A stretch of DNA of 60,000 bases from Symbiodinium natans (GCA_905221605.1 CAJNDS010000189.1:75001-135000), one strand, 5' to 3'; shown: positions 11,283 through 24,271, counted from the first letter of the stretch. Notes: generated from the sequence alone by a model not told the origin. A program made the numbers and translations.

Positions 11283-11699
11283 CAGTGAAGGAGGGCGAGC
11301 TGACGGTGCAAGTGGCGGTTGCAGTCTGAGTTCTGCTGATTTGCGTCGAATGCGTTTGCTGTGCGCCAGGTCTGTTCTGGTTGACAATTTCTTTGCCTGA
11401 TCTCATGCTGAGGCCATGGGTACTCTGGCCGCGCTGGCGCCAGGCGATGCCGAGTCTCTTCAGGCACACCGTGAAGGAGGTTCTGACAGGTTCTGGTTCT
11501 CTGCTCCGACCCTTTCCCCTAGAATTCTCAGCACTCTTAGACTGTGGAGCAAGAGAAGCAAGACATCGACCACATGGCCTGCACCCTCCCTTTGGCTCAA
11601 TAATGCTCAGTGCTGTTCCCTGGTGCATGTTGCCTGTTTGCCCTGGAGCTTCGGCATCTTCCGACAGGCGATGCTGCATGGGGGGCATGTCGGTAACCT

Positions 11700-12180
11700 T
11701 TTGTAATTTGCCAAAGGGTGCATCGGGTGCTACTATTGGGTTTCCGCAGGGTTTCCGCTTGTTTGGTATAAAAGGGTTTCCAAGAATTCTCCTCGCAATT
11801 TGCAGGGGCTTCCGGAAGGGTTTCCGGGGTTTTCCATGTGATTTGCGCAGTTTCCATGGGGTTTCCTTCAGTTCCTTAGGGTTTCCTTGCAATTTCGGCA
11901 GCCAGGGGTCTCCAGGGTTTCCCCAGGAATTTGCGCACTTTCCACAGGGTTTCCAAGGGGTTCCCTTGCGTTTTTCTTCGGGTCTCCAATTTTTCCCTGG
12001 CATGTGCCCGTTTTCCGCGTGATTTGCAGAAGGGTTTCAAGCTTTTGCCAGTACTTTGTGTGGTTTCCTTGGTGTTCTTGGGTTTCCCAGTCCTTGGGCG
12101 GTTTCCATAGGGGTCCTCGATTTTTCTCGGTTTGGCAATGGTTTCCTTCATGATATCTGAGTTTCTAGGAATTTGCATAG
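11700..12180. repeat. degenerate GGGTTTCC repeat field
   Basis: GGGTTTCC recurs at irregular 15-40 base spacing, often followed by RGGAATTTGC- or GCGCA-like sequence, for nearly 500 bp. Both strands stay open (Phe/Gly/Pro in one direction, Lys/Pro/Glu in the other) only because of the repeat. Confidence 0.7.
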
Positions 12181-13560
12181 CATCTGCATTTTAGTTTCGC
12201 TTGTGAGAAAGGCGCCGCTATGGTTATTGCCACTCGCATGATCTGCCTGTGGTCAGTGCCTCAGTCCAGCTGAGGTCACACTGCATGAAACGCAAACTGG
12301 TTTTTGGCGGGGGTGGCGAGGGTGGCTAGGGTGTTTCCTCCCTGCATCCCAAGACTAGGTTCGGCCGGCTATGGTGGGATAGCTTAGGATCTGAGTATAT
12401 CTGTGGCCAGAAGTGGCCAGGACCGGCAAGGTTGGTCCATGTGTCTTGGAGCTTGTCAAATTGTGCTGCCGTAGTTCCTCCTCCTGAGAGCGGCACCCCC
12501 AGCATAGTATAGGGACTTCGAGATGTCCGCAGCCGACTATTGCTTGCAGCTTTCGAGGGACTGATTGCCTGAACTGGCCGGGACCATGTGCCCACTCAAA
12601 AGAGGAGCAGCGTTGCATCTTGCAAAACTGAGAACATTCACCCTGGGACCTACATCTCCCAAGAGCAGTCATCAAACAGTCAATCTAAGCCCTTCACGGC
12701 TGTTCATCGTACGCCAACCAAGAAAACAAGCCGTGTTGCAAGCCCAGCAGGGTTGGTTTGAGCGCATGGCGCTGCACCCTGGTGCGCGCACGACGACGTG
12801 GGATCGCCCTCCCCTGGGCCTGGCACGTGACTGGACATATGGTGTCAGCACCAACAGCATCAGCAGTGCCAGCACTATTGTTTCAAGTTTCAACTGTGCC
12901 CGTACCACCGACAACCAACCTACACTTTCATAGCTTTGCATGTACTCTGCTTCTAGATTCTCGACGTGCAAGAGCAACGACAGCGAGCCAACAAGAGTCG
13001 TGGGATGGCTCTTCTGAGTGTCTTAAGTCCTCGCCGCTTAACGTGTTTGGGGTGAGGTTGTCCCACATGACCTGAGGCACAGAGACTCTCCTCGAGTCGT
13101 CCCGCGTAAGCCCTGCAGCACCCGCAGTGCGGCCGCAGCTTGGATGGAGTTTGGGGTCCGGGTGGCCTTTGCTACTCCACACAGACCCTGTATGCGTTTT
13201 CTCGCAGGTGTGCAGATGTGGTGAGCATTGGCAATTCGTTCACTTGCGTTCCCTAGGCTGCCAGGAAATCGGGCCGACAGCAGTGGATGGACGCCGAGCC
13301 CGCAGCCGGTTGGAGTGCAGGTGCTTGAATAATTGTTCCCCAAGAATCGAGAGTCTTCCCGGAGCCTGTAGGCATAGTCAGGGCAGCTCCTGTCCAGGTG
13401 CCTCCCACAACTCTCCGTGATCTGCAGCCCATGCCTGGGCCATGCCAGGCGAACACAATGCTTCGCTTCGCGATTCGCCGACAGTTTGATTAGTTTTCCG
13501 TGTTTTCGAGCTTTGCCAGACAGCGCACGCCTCGTCGACAAGGCGCGAGAACCGTGGGGG
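12181..13560. other. no gene called; possible retroelement remnant on the minus strand
   Basis: Minus-strand frames at 12326-12675 and 12672-12977 include pieces such as TMLGVPLSGGG and RPNLVLGCRE, weakly reminiscent of the region after a LINE reverse transcriptase, and one hydrophobic stretch. Frames shift and no catalytic YxDD motif is seen. The evidence is too weak for a call. Confidence 0.25.
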
Positions 13561-13594
13561 GGAGAGCACGGAGAGCACGGAGAGCACGGAGAGC
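13561..13594. repeat. 9-bp tandem repeat GAGAGCACG
   Basis: Close to four units in tandem. Confidence 0.85.
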
Positions 13595-13821
13595 CTCCAA
13601 CACAACCTCAGAGAGGCCTGCGCCGCAGCTTCAGCGCCTGGGGACATGGTCACAGGCCAGGGCTTCTGCTTCCGAGGTCCCGGGTAGATTCCTTACTCTT
13701 CAAGCAGTCTTAAACCCATCGCATCCTTGGAGAGGCGCCTGAGGCGCCGGCAGCACCGTGGCCGAGGCGGGTGACTTTCCGCTACTGTCCTCTGTGCCAG
13801 CCTCGCTCCCGCTTGCGGAAG

Positions 13822-14316
13822 GATGGTGGCGCCGCTTCAGAGGCTGACAAGCAGCCAAGCGGTTCAAGCGGCTCAAGCGGCAGACTCTTCGAATGTCCCA
13901 CGTCATGCACCGCTACCAGCCCAGTGCCTGCCTCTGCAGCGCGCCAGCACAACTGTCACTGGGGCTGCTGGTGTGCCTGTGTCAGCACCCGGGGCTCCTG
14001 TGGCCCTCAGCCGTGCTTGCACGCTGACACTTCCCAGCCCGACTTCACTAACCGCGTCAGCAGGACCGGTGCCACCACCGGGCCAGGCGAGCCTGTTGCA
14101 CCGAACTGGCACAGTGACTTTGGCAGAACCTGTCCCGGGCGCTTCGGCATCGCCGGCTGTCCAACCGAAGGCTCCGGCTTTGCAACGCACTGGGACAGTG
14201 ACAATGCCGGACAGCACAGGTGCGAGCGCCGCACCAAGGTTTTTCCAGCCTTCGAGCATAGCCCCCAATGCTGCGGGCCAGCACCATGCACCTGGTAGTC
14301 ATTCAGTTGTTACGCA
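13822..14316 (+). CDS. Ala/Pro/Ser-rich repeat protein exon
   Basis: Follows a GCGGAAG|G acceptor; the ATG at 13823 may be the start or internal. The translation carries a recurring motif L-(Q/H/S)-R-(T/A)-x-T-(V/L)-T at intervals of about 25-32 residues: LQRASTTVT, LSRACTLTL, LHRTGTVTL and LQRTGTVTM, separated by disordered Pro/Ala linkers. A likely GC donor after VVTQ closes it near 14316. Another + strand exon follows in one of two frames near 14480-14640. Cytoplasmic scaffold or phosphoprotein is a guess; the family is unknown. Confidence 0.5.
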
Positions 14317-14910
14317 GGCCACGTGTGCTGGGATCTTGCTGCGCTGTTTGACTGGGTGTAGAAACAGGAACTGGGCGACAGTCTAAGTTCAGATGCCACT
14401 TATGGAGGCAGCCATGCGCCCCATGCAACGCAGGCCTACGCAGGAGCTCCACAGCTCCTCCTTGCACGTACACTAGGTTTGGCCAACACGCCTGTTTGGA
14501 ACAGGCAGACGAGGCTTTCAAGTCCCAGCTCCAGTCCAGATGTGAAGAGCCCCAAGACGCTCAAACATTTGCCCGCAGGAAGACCTTCCAGAGATGGGTC
14601 GCCTGCTCTTTCAGTCGATGCTGGGGCGTTTGGAGGCAGGTGTCAACGTGTACATACATGTACGAACCATGGCCTGCTGCTCGCCGCTACTCGCCTTCGT
14701 GTCATCCTTGTGCCAACTCGCCGATGGCTGCTGGGTGGCTGCTGTGTGGTGTTTGCATGGTGTGTGTACGTTGTTCTGTGGTGTTTTGTGGCTTCGCAGA
14801 GTTCTGGAGTCTGAGGTGTGTGTGTATTGGTGTGTACGTGCTGTGCCTCTTGCACTGGTTGGTCTTTCTAGAGCGCCGGAGTCTGGCAATGCCGGTCGTG
14901 AACTTGATCC

Positions 14911-15030
14911 TGTGTAACAGTGTGTGACAGTGTGTAACAGTGTGTAGCAGTGTGCAATAGTGTGCAACAGTGTGCAACAGTGTCTAACAGTACCTAACAA
15001 TGTCTAACAGCGTCTAAAAGTGTGTAACAG
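14911..15030. repeat. 10-bp tandem repeat, 12 units in perfect register
   Basis: The consensus TGTGTAACAG is repeated twelve times with substitutions but no length change across 120 bp. It ends 21 bases before the P-loop exon, so it lies in an intron or upstream of the gene. Confidence 0.95.
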
Positions 15031-15051
15031 TGTCATTGCTTGGCGAGCGAG

Positions 15052-16642
15052 GCGCCGTCGGAAGAGCACCCACCTCGCCAGCTTCGCCTAGTGATTGGAG
15101 GTTTGATGGGCTCGGGCAAGAGCACCATCTGCCGCATGCTTCGGCACCTTCTGGCAGGCCCGTCCAGGGCGAAGCCACGCGTTTAGCCCAAGCACAAACA
15201 TGCGAGAGCTTGCGCGATTTCTTTGTCGTAGCATTCTTGAGCGCGAACATCCCCCAAAGCCTGGAGCCATCTGGCACTCCAGCTGACAGGAACTTGGCTA
15301 AACCAGGATGAATTTAGCAATCAGAAGAATGCAAAGAAGGCGTTCCTCAAAGCGAGCCTTGGACTTAATCAGGCCCGTTGTGGAGGACACTCAAACCTCC
15401 GTCAGATACCTACCTGTTAGGGGCTAGAGGGTCCGCCTGTGAGGTTCCTCCGCCTGTTAGATGCAATTTCGGGGGGCAGATAAGAGGCAGGGCGCGCTCT
15501 TCAGATTCTATCTATCTGTTCTTCCTCCATTCCTCCTCCAGTCAATCTCTCCGTCCCTCTCTTGCAGGGCGGTCGTGCGGGCTCCGGCCCTTGGGTTTAC
15601 CTCCTCTTGTCAGGTTTCAAGGCGTCTGAGTCTTTGGTTCTTGTGGTAACATGTCGACATCCGAACCAGGATTGCAGACGCTGCGGCTGATGATGCTGTT
15701 CCTGTTCTACTCGTTGACAAGATGCTTGGCAGATCACACCCCATGCATGGAGAAACAGCACCTTTCGCGCGTTGAACCATGTCCGGCCAGAGAAGGATCA
15801 ATACCGAAAGACAACACCGGAATGGCATCGTGCAGGAGATGCGTAAAGGACGCCCAGGTTCCATGCAGCAAACGGTTCAGAGTGATTGGGATATGTTCCT
15901 ACGCAGGGGCAATTGCGTGTAACGAACTTCAGGAGCTGCACCGGGCATTGGCCTACGATAAGGAACAAAATATGTTCGTGTGTGGCCGTTTGAGGGACGG
16001 GCGCTTGGCCATGCTTTCTTGCGGATATCGGCGCAAGGCATGTCATCGATTCCCGTGCTAAGCTTGTACTACAAACCAATCAAAATGCAGCTGGCTTGGG
16101 GAAGCATCAATTCCTGTCAATGCTGCAGTAGGTTTGAGAACTGTAGTTCTCAGCCATGTGCTAAAAGTATACTCTTGCGACAAGGAATAACAAATTCAGG
16201 TTTGCAAGGGTTTTTGTCCTTCCCATTTGTAGGATGAGCATCGCGATGTGGAAGCTAGAATGATGATGGCAGGTGACATCGTCTTCGTGCAGATAAAGCA
16301 TCCGGATGATGCAGCCGACAGCCTCTCTGGCAAAAACCAGCTTGCCCTCAATGAAGAAGGGTTTGTCCGAGCATTACGGCACAATGTCGTAGCACCCAAG
16401 AGATGCAGAGAAGCGTTGGGCATGTTTGGAGTCACTGCTGAACGAAGATGCCCCGTTCATGCTGTGACATTTTTCGGCGACCTCCATGTGCTGGCGATGG
16501 TCACAGACATCCTGTAGTGTACAGCGGCTGCGTGTCTGAGCAAGGATGGGAGAACACCCTCAATTGGTGCGAGAGCCGAATTGCCCGGCGAGGGTCTGGA
16601 CATCGTGCTCTCCTCAAACATCAACTGTCAGAGGTTGAGGCA
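15052..16642 (+). CDS. P-loop kinase resembling the tRNA-ligase/polynucleotide kinase domain
   Basis: Exon 15052-15157 carries Walker A in VIGGLMGSGKSTICRMLRHL. A GC-AG intron (15158-15289) joins it to 15290-15341 (GTWLNQDEFSNQKNAKKA); a GT intron leads to 15670-15723 (ADDAVPVLLVDKM); a 72-nt GC-AG intron leads to 15796-about 15916 (INTERQHRNGIVQEMR). All these joins are in phase. The order GSGKST, NQD, VDK-N, RxHR matches the kinase module of fungal Trl1-type tRNA ligases and PNKP-like kinases, which phosphorylate a 5'-OH RNA end with a nucleotide triphosphate. Likely further exons are near 15930-16050, 16233-about 16400 (DEHRDVEARMMMAGDIVF) and 16560-16642 (LDIVLSSNINCQRLRQ then TAG). An N-terminal ligase domain was not found. 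It may be one gene with the 2H exons at 20.9-23.5 kb. Confidence 0.7.
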
Positions 16643-16689
16643 GTAGCGTCAGTAGCGCAGTCGTGGCCCACAACACCTGTTCCTTATTG

Positions 16690-18320
<1,631 letters not shown>

Positions 18321-18441
18321 GGCCCAGGGTCACAACGAAAAGCAGCAACGATGAAAACCAAAAACATGCCATGGTTCAGAACCACCCTTCTCGGTTGCTG
18401 TCGGGGGATGTTCGGGACGGCTTTGCGGTTTGCTCTTTCAG

Positions 18442-18573
18442 GTGTTGAGGGAAGGCTTTGAGAAACCGGTCCAACTTCCTCCTGCTCTCCTCGCCTCTCT
18501 CTCGAATCTCAAAGAGATGCTGTGCCAGGTGGACAAAGACACGATCCAGAGCAACTCTGGCGATCGAATTTAG
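18442..18573 (+). CDS. probable exon, unrecognised (opposite strand also open)
   Basis: Acceptor TTTCAG|GTG, then 43 codons (VLREGFEKPVQLPPALL...) to TAG. The minus strand over the same bases encodes an equally protein-like helix (starts MPLNSIARVALDRVF at 18579), so direction is uncertain. I favour plus because the neighbours are on plus. Confidence 0.35.
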   Translation: MLREGFEKPVQLPPALLASLSNLKEMLCQVDKDTIQSNSGDRI

Positions 18574-18696
18574 GGGCAAAATCCGTCACGGGTCAGAAAA
18601 GTGAGTCCTGACCCTCCCGGCTCCCGAGGAAGAGCATCCAAAAAAGGCGTAAGTTAAGCACGCTTCCTCCGAGGAAGGGCCCTCCTTCGGTTTGGT

Positions 18697-18914
18697 ACTG
18701 GGCAGTGCAGCTCGACGAGGCACACGGGAGCTTGCAACGACACGTGGCGTGCTTGCGCATGGCAGCAGGATTGCTCACAAGACGGCGCGGCCGCGACCCA
18801 TTACTTCACGAGATTGCAAAGAGTAAAGCCAATGTCGAGACGCCCAAGCATGGACTTGCAATGGGCGCGGCTGGCATTAGAGAAGCACAACTGTTCAAGA
18901 GGCAAGCGAGCTGA
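18697..18914 (+). CDS. probable exon, unrecognised
   Basis: About 70 codons with protein-like composition (QLDEAHGSLQRHVACLRMA... to TGA at 18912-18914). The stop may lie beyond an unrecognised donor. No domain recognised. Confidence 0.35.
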
Positions 18915-19330
18915 AGAGAAGTTCGTGAAACCAATGGACGAGATGGTTACGTAAGAAGCATCACGTGCGCGTTCGCTGCATGGTCCTTTCCACTTTGGCG
19001 AATCGCCAAAATTACTGCCCAGATTCGTGTCCAGTTTCCATGGACCTCGCTCTTTCCTTCGGAGAGGTCATCACACGGCCCATGTCAAAGGGCACGCTGT
19101 CAGCTCGCGCAAGTGCAACTGCTGAGGAGCCATGAACATCAACAAGGAGCATTGCCCACTTTATCTCTAGAATCGAGGAACATAGCGAGGTTTCGGGTGT
19201 TTCGTGCTTTGCGACTTGCTCGTGCAGGGCCGTTGCAATTCGGGGTAATGCCGGTCGTGCACTCAAGACGTCTCAGATGTAGCAACAAATGCACTTGTTG
19301 ACGGGACGTGGTAGCTGCCGTCGCTGCCAG

Positions 19331-19601
19331 GCGTCTTCAGATCTCCTCCTCAAGCGTTGGGAACAGGAGGAGGTAAGAGACTTAGGTCATGTTTGGATTA
19401 AGGCTTTTGGATTCGGCCCTAGTGTCTGGAGAATTGGCTGGATGCTGGTTTCTGGAGTTGACAACCTTGAGGAAGCGATTGCTCTGCAATCTTGTAAATG
19501 ACATTGGCTTGTCGAGTGCAGGACTACACCCGGGCAACAGCCTCTGGAATATCCGTGGCCAAGGACCGATCTCACCCAATCGTTGAAGATTTGGCTTTGA
19601 G
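19331..19601 (+). CDS. three short exons, possibly TPR-like
   Basis: 19331-19372 is a clean 14-codon exon (CCAG|GCG to GAG|GTAAGAG, ASSDLLLKRWEQEE). 19423-19493 reads WRIGWMLVSGVDNLEEAIAL with a GTAAAT donor. 19522-19601 reads DYTRATASGISVAKDR and ends at a GC donor. The combination LEEAIAL then DYTRA resembles a tetratricopeptide helix pair, but one repeat is not enough to call it. An alternative frame through 19389-19586 is also open. Confidence 0.45.
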
Positions 19602-20289
19602 GCCACTACCCCATGCATGATGCAAATGCTGTGCATGACACCCACACATGGAAGAAAAATAGGCCGCGAGTCATAAATTTCGAATCAGAGATTGCAATTT
19701 GCAAACCAGGGCGAACTCGAAACCGTGCATCAGAAACCAGCCGAGCTGCGAATCAGAACCGCGTATCGGAAAAAACAAGCACGATTTTAGAAACCAACGA
19801 CCTTGCTGCCAGACTACACGTCTGGGGGTCGGGTGGGGGCGATCCGATTAAAGCATGCACCAGTACCAGATCGCACATGCCACCAGAGAATGCATGCAGA
19901 CACAGCATTGGATTCTAGATCATTACTATCCAAATATTTCGAATCAGCTGCTTCTCGGTTTTCGATGAAGTAGGCAGCGTGCGGAGTCATGCTGCCAAGA
20001 AACCTTTTCCTTGTTTCTGATTGTTTCCGATCCGCTGGCCCAAGCATGTCATAGCCGAAGCTGCCGAGCCAAGCCCGTTTTGTTGATCTACAATATTGGG
20101 AACGCACCTTTTTTGGTTGCAGAAGCTACAGAGAATTGAAGTTGATGCTGGGCTGTATGGTGCTTCGTAAGGCTGCAGTGTCTGCAGTGTTGCTACGAAT
20201 TGACGCAACGGCTGGTACCATTCGACGTACAATGACATACAGAAAGGACCGGTTAGTAGGAGCTGATGCCCGAGCGCTTTTTCGGCAGA

Positions 20290-20420
20290 CGATCATTTCC
20301 TGGAAAATGGCTGCGAGGGCGAGGGCTACATGATTGCGAAATACCACAATCATTTCTACCCCCCAGAGATGATGGCAAGGGGTGACTTCCAACGTTGGCT
20401 CTACAATAATATCCTGCCAG
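20290..20420 (+). CDS. probable exon, unrecognised
   Basis: The frame reads DHFLENGCEGEGYMIAKYHN, then an aromatic/Pro-rich part and FQRWLYNNILP. It is strongly protein-like (His, Tyr, Trp, Asn-rich) and lies ahead of the 2H exons on the same strand, so it could belong to that gene. Confidence 0.45.
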
Positions 20421-20576
20421 TCTGCTAAAGGGCCCTCAAGGACATGATTAACGGGGGGAGGGGTAGACATTCTGAGTAAGCATGATTTCAGCTGCGTGTG
20501 GGGTTTCTAATTCTTGCAGCTTGACTCAAAGCAGGAACAGTAGTGGTATGATTTGAGCATTGCATCACAAGAGCAG

Positions 20577-20658
20577 GTTGCTTTGAGATGGATTCGTGGT
20601 CGCAAGAATGCACTTGACAAAATGCGAATGAGCCGCAGCCAGGAAAGTGAGGCATGGG
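20577..20658 (+). CDS. probable exon, basic helix
   Basis: GAGCAG|GTT acceptor, then VALRWIRGRKNALDKMRM and a Ser/Glu-rich end. The donor is uncertain. It fits between neighbouring + strand exons. Confidence 0.35.
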
Positions 20659-20878
20659 CAAGAACATCTACAAAAGCTACATGGCTGCTGCAACCGACAG
20701 TAAACAACAAAAAAAACAACCATCGGGCTCGGCCCACGAACATGCAGCAGAAATAGCAAGAAAAACCAAGCACGCCACAAGCAACGCTACTCACGCAATT
20801 ATTGGGAGTTAGCGATTTGCAAACTTTGTGCAACCTCGAACCTTGAAGCCTTAAGCATTCTGGATCCAGCCCATGCAG

Positions 20879-23459
20879 TACACACCCCTCAACATATCTC
20901 AACACTCGAAGCCAGAGCTTGCTGGGCAGGAGCATCATGTTACGCTGCTGTATTTGGGCGGTGGTTCAGATGAGGAAGTTGCCAAGAGGCCGCCCAACCT
21001 TGTTGGAACATCCTGTTCTGCTGATGCAGAGAGGATGCATTTTGAGAGCAAAAGTCCATGAACGTGTGTCTTCACAGGTGCACATCAAACGCTTTCGCCA
21101 CCAGCCTTTGTAGCTGCTCCCAGGAACCCGAAGCTGGATGGGCCAGCACACGTTGCGAGGTTGCGGGAGGAGTTCAAGAGACGTGAAGGCACCGTGCAAA
21201 CCCGTGCCAAAACCATGCGGCCCGAAGCTTCTGGAACGTTGATGGCAGGGGAGAAGGTGGACATGGACGTGGCGAGAATAGTGTGGGAAGAAGGCGGCTT
21301 TCTAGCCACCACTTGGTGTCACGTCGGGTACCCTGGCAGAGCATTCTTGGGGAGGCCGCGTTGCTGCGGCATCGGTGGCCCTGCGCGGCGGCATTGACCA
21401 GCTCTGTGCGCGCCACAGCTGCACAGAGCTCGCAGAGGATGGGCCGGTTGCGGCCGTGGGATAGTGGACATGTTAGGATTTCGGATTGAGGTGTGTGTGT
21501 GTGTGCTGCACGTTTCATCAGGGGGCTCTGGGAGCCTAACTGGAACAGGATCCAACGAGTGTGGTGGTGTGAGGTGGTGCGTGGTGGTGCGTGGTGGTGG
21601 GTGGTGGTGTGTGGTGGTGTGTGGTGGTGTGTGGTGGTGTGTGGTGGTGGTGTGTGGTGGTGTGGTGGTGGGTGGTGGTGGGTGGTGGTGCGTGGTGGTG
21701 CGTGGTGGTGCGTGGTGGTGGGTGGTGGTGGGTGGTGGTGGGTGGTGGTGGGTGGTGGTGTGCTGCTGATTGGCCCGAGCCAAAAGGAGGTGTCCCCTCA
21801 AGACTCAAGAGACGACTCCTCTCAGCAGCTCGTACTTTTCCCTTCCATTGGCTGCAGCTCGTCGTGGACGTGCGTCTCGCCGGTCCTGCTTTCTTCTTTC
21901 GCGTGTCAAGAGGTTTTTTGCCTGCACATGTCTCATGCTTAATGTGTGACTCGCCCAGCCGTAGTTTCACCGCCTCCCTTTCGGTCGTTTGGCGTGGGCC
22001 CTTCGCTTCTCACCTGAGACCGGCTCTCCTTGGGTCTGCTGGCGCTCTGTCTTTAGACACGGGGCGCGCACTTCAATGCGGTCATTGGGAGTGATTCTAT
22101 TGTGGCTTCCGGAGACGCCAGGGAGCTTGTCAGCGATCAACTGGACATCACGAGTGAACATCGGAGGCACAACATGGCTCGTGCAGGTGTGTCTCGCCTG
22201 GCCTGTGTCTTTCTTTCATGTCACGCTGTGGCAGCGGTGATATTTCTTGTCTGCAAGCGATCTTGTGCTTGCAGGCAGGTGTCTCATGATTGGCGTGTCT
22301 TGTGCAGCCCCCGTCGTGTCGGTCTCCGCACCCAGTCATCTACGTGCTGGTACAGTTGCGCGCCCAGCTCCAGCCCTTCTCCGTCTTGACGGGCTCCGTC
22401 TGTTTTTTTGTTGTCACCACCGCTTGCTGGCACTGGTTGGCTACTGTACTGCCGTGCCGGCGCTCATGCGCCGGTGCTCATGTGCCTCATGAAGGGACGC
22501 GTGGTAACGGGCTTCCATGGGATTGGCTATGCCCTCAAATTCAATGTTTATTGGGAAGGTGTCCCGTCCAGAAAGGTTGTGGAGACAGCCGGGCCCTCGC
22601 TAACAGCTTCAATCTTGCCGGAGTCGAACCCGAGCAATCCTTCCTCTTTCTTCCTTTGGCTGCTGCCTCCCTCGTGTCCTGAATGCTTCTTTAATGACTT
22701 TAATGCCTTGGGAATATGTAGTTAGAATACTTCAGTAAGGCCTCGGTTCGTGTAGGTTCGTTTAGGTTTCCGGGTACATACTCTGGAACGGTTCCGGTTC
22801 ATGCGGTTCGCTGCGGCTTGCGGTTCGGTTCGGTTTAGCGTCTGGGGGGGCTGGAGGGGCTGGAGGGGCTGGAGGGGCTGGAGGTGCTGGCTGGAGCCTT
22901 GGCTTGAGGTTCGGTTTCATGGCGGTTCGTGTTTGTCGCGGTTTCGGCGGTTCACGGTTCACACGGTTCCTTTGCGCGTGCGGTTCCTGGCGGTTCGGTT
23001 CCGGTTTGCGGTTCGGTTCGCGGCTTTCCTGATACTTTTAGAATGCATTGGGAGCGGTCTGCCCCCTGGCACTGTAAGTGTCAGGCAGTGGAGGCGCCGC
23101 GTGATCGAAGGGTTCGATCGGCGCCCGAGCGCATTTAAGATTTAGACTGGAGACTCCATGAGACTCCATTGAAGACTGCGATGAGAGAAAAGAAAGAGTT
23201 GGGTAGTTGAAATGTTATATTCGAGCAGGAGGGTGTGAAATTATTAGTCGACATTTTCCTTTAATCCGCATGGCCTGTCGGGCCAGCAGCAAAGGCCCGT
23301 AATTAGCGGGCCCGTAGGGCTTGGAACTTTCAGCGGACCATACTCTAGAAGTATCGTGGCCATTTTCGACTTCAGGAATGTCCACTCGCACATTACGCTG
23401 GGGACAGCGGCCCGCGTGAATGCGGTGAAGAGCAACGAGGCCGCCAAAAGACAGCTGCT
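20879..23459 (+). CDS. 2H / cyclic-phosphodiesterase domain exons (tRNA-ligase CPD-like)
   Basis: Exon about 20879-20988 contains GQEHHVTLLYLGGG, matching the first H-x-T motif of 2H phosphoesterases. Exon 21078-21317 (AG|GT acceptor, GT donor) contains GEKVDMDVARIVWEEGG. Exon 23295-23459 contains NVHSHITLGTAARVNAVKSN, matching the second H-x-T motif and the SN that follows it in tRNA-ligase phosphodiesterase domains. Exons at 22057-22186 (HFNAVIGSDSIVASGDARE) and about 22480-22575 (VVTGFHGIGYALKFNVYWEG) lie between and may belong. The domain opens 2',3'-cyclic phosphates at RNA ends. It is downstream of, and on the same strand as, the kinase exons at 15-16 kb. Phase across all exons was not proven. 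Confidence 0.6.
21552..21765. repeat. GTGGTG-type repeat
   Basis: About 210 bp of GTGGTGTG/GCGTGGTG/GGTGGTGG units. Val/Gly/Trp-rich and His/Pro/Thr-rich frames across it are artefacts. Confidence 0.95.
22780..23030. repeat. CGGTTCGG-rich field with GGGGCTGGA tandem repeat
   Basis: Irregular GGTTCG/CGGTT units flank a 9-bp tandem repeat GGGGCTGGA (about five copies, 22846-22887). No gene is seen in it. It sits in an intron if the 2H exons on both sides are one gene. Confidence 0.8.
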
Positions 23460-23617
23460 CGTTCAGAGGAGAGGCATGTCATACAGTCGTCGCCACAAAT
23501 CACGCAACAAAAGCTGAACTGAACAACTAGCCGATTCCGCAAAACCTTGTCCGACAGATCGCAAAAGTTGCATGACTGTTGGGCGCAGCTCACAAAGCGG
23601 AGAGCCAGAGAGCAAAG

Positions 23618-23695
23618 GGTTCCCACATCTTTGATGCGCTGCCACAGGTGCTCGCCCGCCGAGCTGCAACGCTGGACTTGCAATCGGGCTTGCAG
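23618..23695 (+). CDS. 26-codon exon, unrecognised
   Basis: AAAG|GGT acceptor and CAG|GCAGG donor, phase 0 at both ends, encoding GSHIFDALPQVLARRAATLD plus six residues. It lies 158 bases after the second HxT exon and may continue that gene. Confidence 0.5.
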
Positions 23696-24131
23696 GCAGG
23701 ATCATGCTTCTGATGCACGCTGCTGTGAAGCATGCTCGTCATGACTCTGATGACGGCTGATGACGGCCGTTGTGAGCCATGTTCGCCCGTTTCATTCTAT
23801 CATTCTATCATTCTATCATTCTTGCATTCTTCGTTGTTTCAATCCATCCTTGTTCTCTGTCTTTCTCTCTGTCTCTCTTCATAATATATAGGGTGGCAGA
23901 TGAATTTGAAATTAGAAAATTGCAGTTTGTTGCAGCGTTTGCATTGAACAGGCATGGCTCCAGCAACTGAGTTTGATGCAGTGGCACGACAAGCATGTTA
24001 GTGATTGCTGTCACAAAAAAGGCCAACGTTGCAGAGAGTACTAGCAAAAGAGTTCGATGCGAAACAAGTGGCCAAGGTACACGGATCGCCTCGCTTCCTG
24101 GTGCCGTGAGATGGGCGCGGCCTCTCCCGAG

Positions 24132-24271
24132 GAGCCATTTGCTTTTTGTCCGCATGGTTCGAGATATTTGAATCCCTTGCGCTGCAAGAGGAACTCGCAG
24201 AGTTCGCTTCGGAGGCGGCTGCAGCAATAGAGACTGAGGATAAAGAGTCCCAGGCCAGGAACACACTTTGA
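24132..24271 (+). CDS. C-terminal exon, unrecognised acidic protein
   Basis: CCCGAG|GA acceptor, then 46 codons: hydrophobic/aromatic AICFLSAWFEIFESL followed by an Ala/Glu-rich helix, ending in TGA at 24269-24271. It reads as a genuine C-terminus. A minus-strand frame (23808-24266) overlaps but looks less protein-like. Confidence 0.5.

Noticed and set aside
12326-12675. Minus-strand LINE-like reverse transcriptase remnant
   Set aside because: Only weak resemblance in two frames and no catalytic motif; kept as a note, not as a called element.
15200-15285. Protein-like frame MRELARFLCRSILEREHPP
   Set aside because: It lies inside the GC-AG intron needed to join the P-loop exon to the NQD exon in phase, and cannot be in frame with either.
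21319-21970. Thr/His/Pro and Val/Gly/Trp frames
   Set aside because: Generated by the GTGGTG repeat.
22615-22635. GAGTCGAACCCGAG looks like the T-arm of a minus-strand tRNA
   Set aside because: The stem bases do not pair properly and no D-arm, anticodon arm or acceptor stem is found at the right distance.
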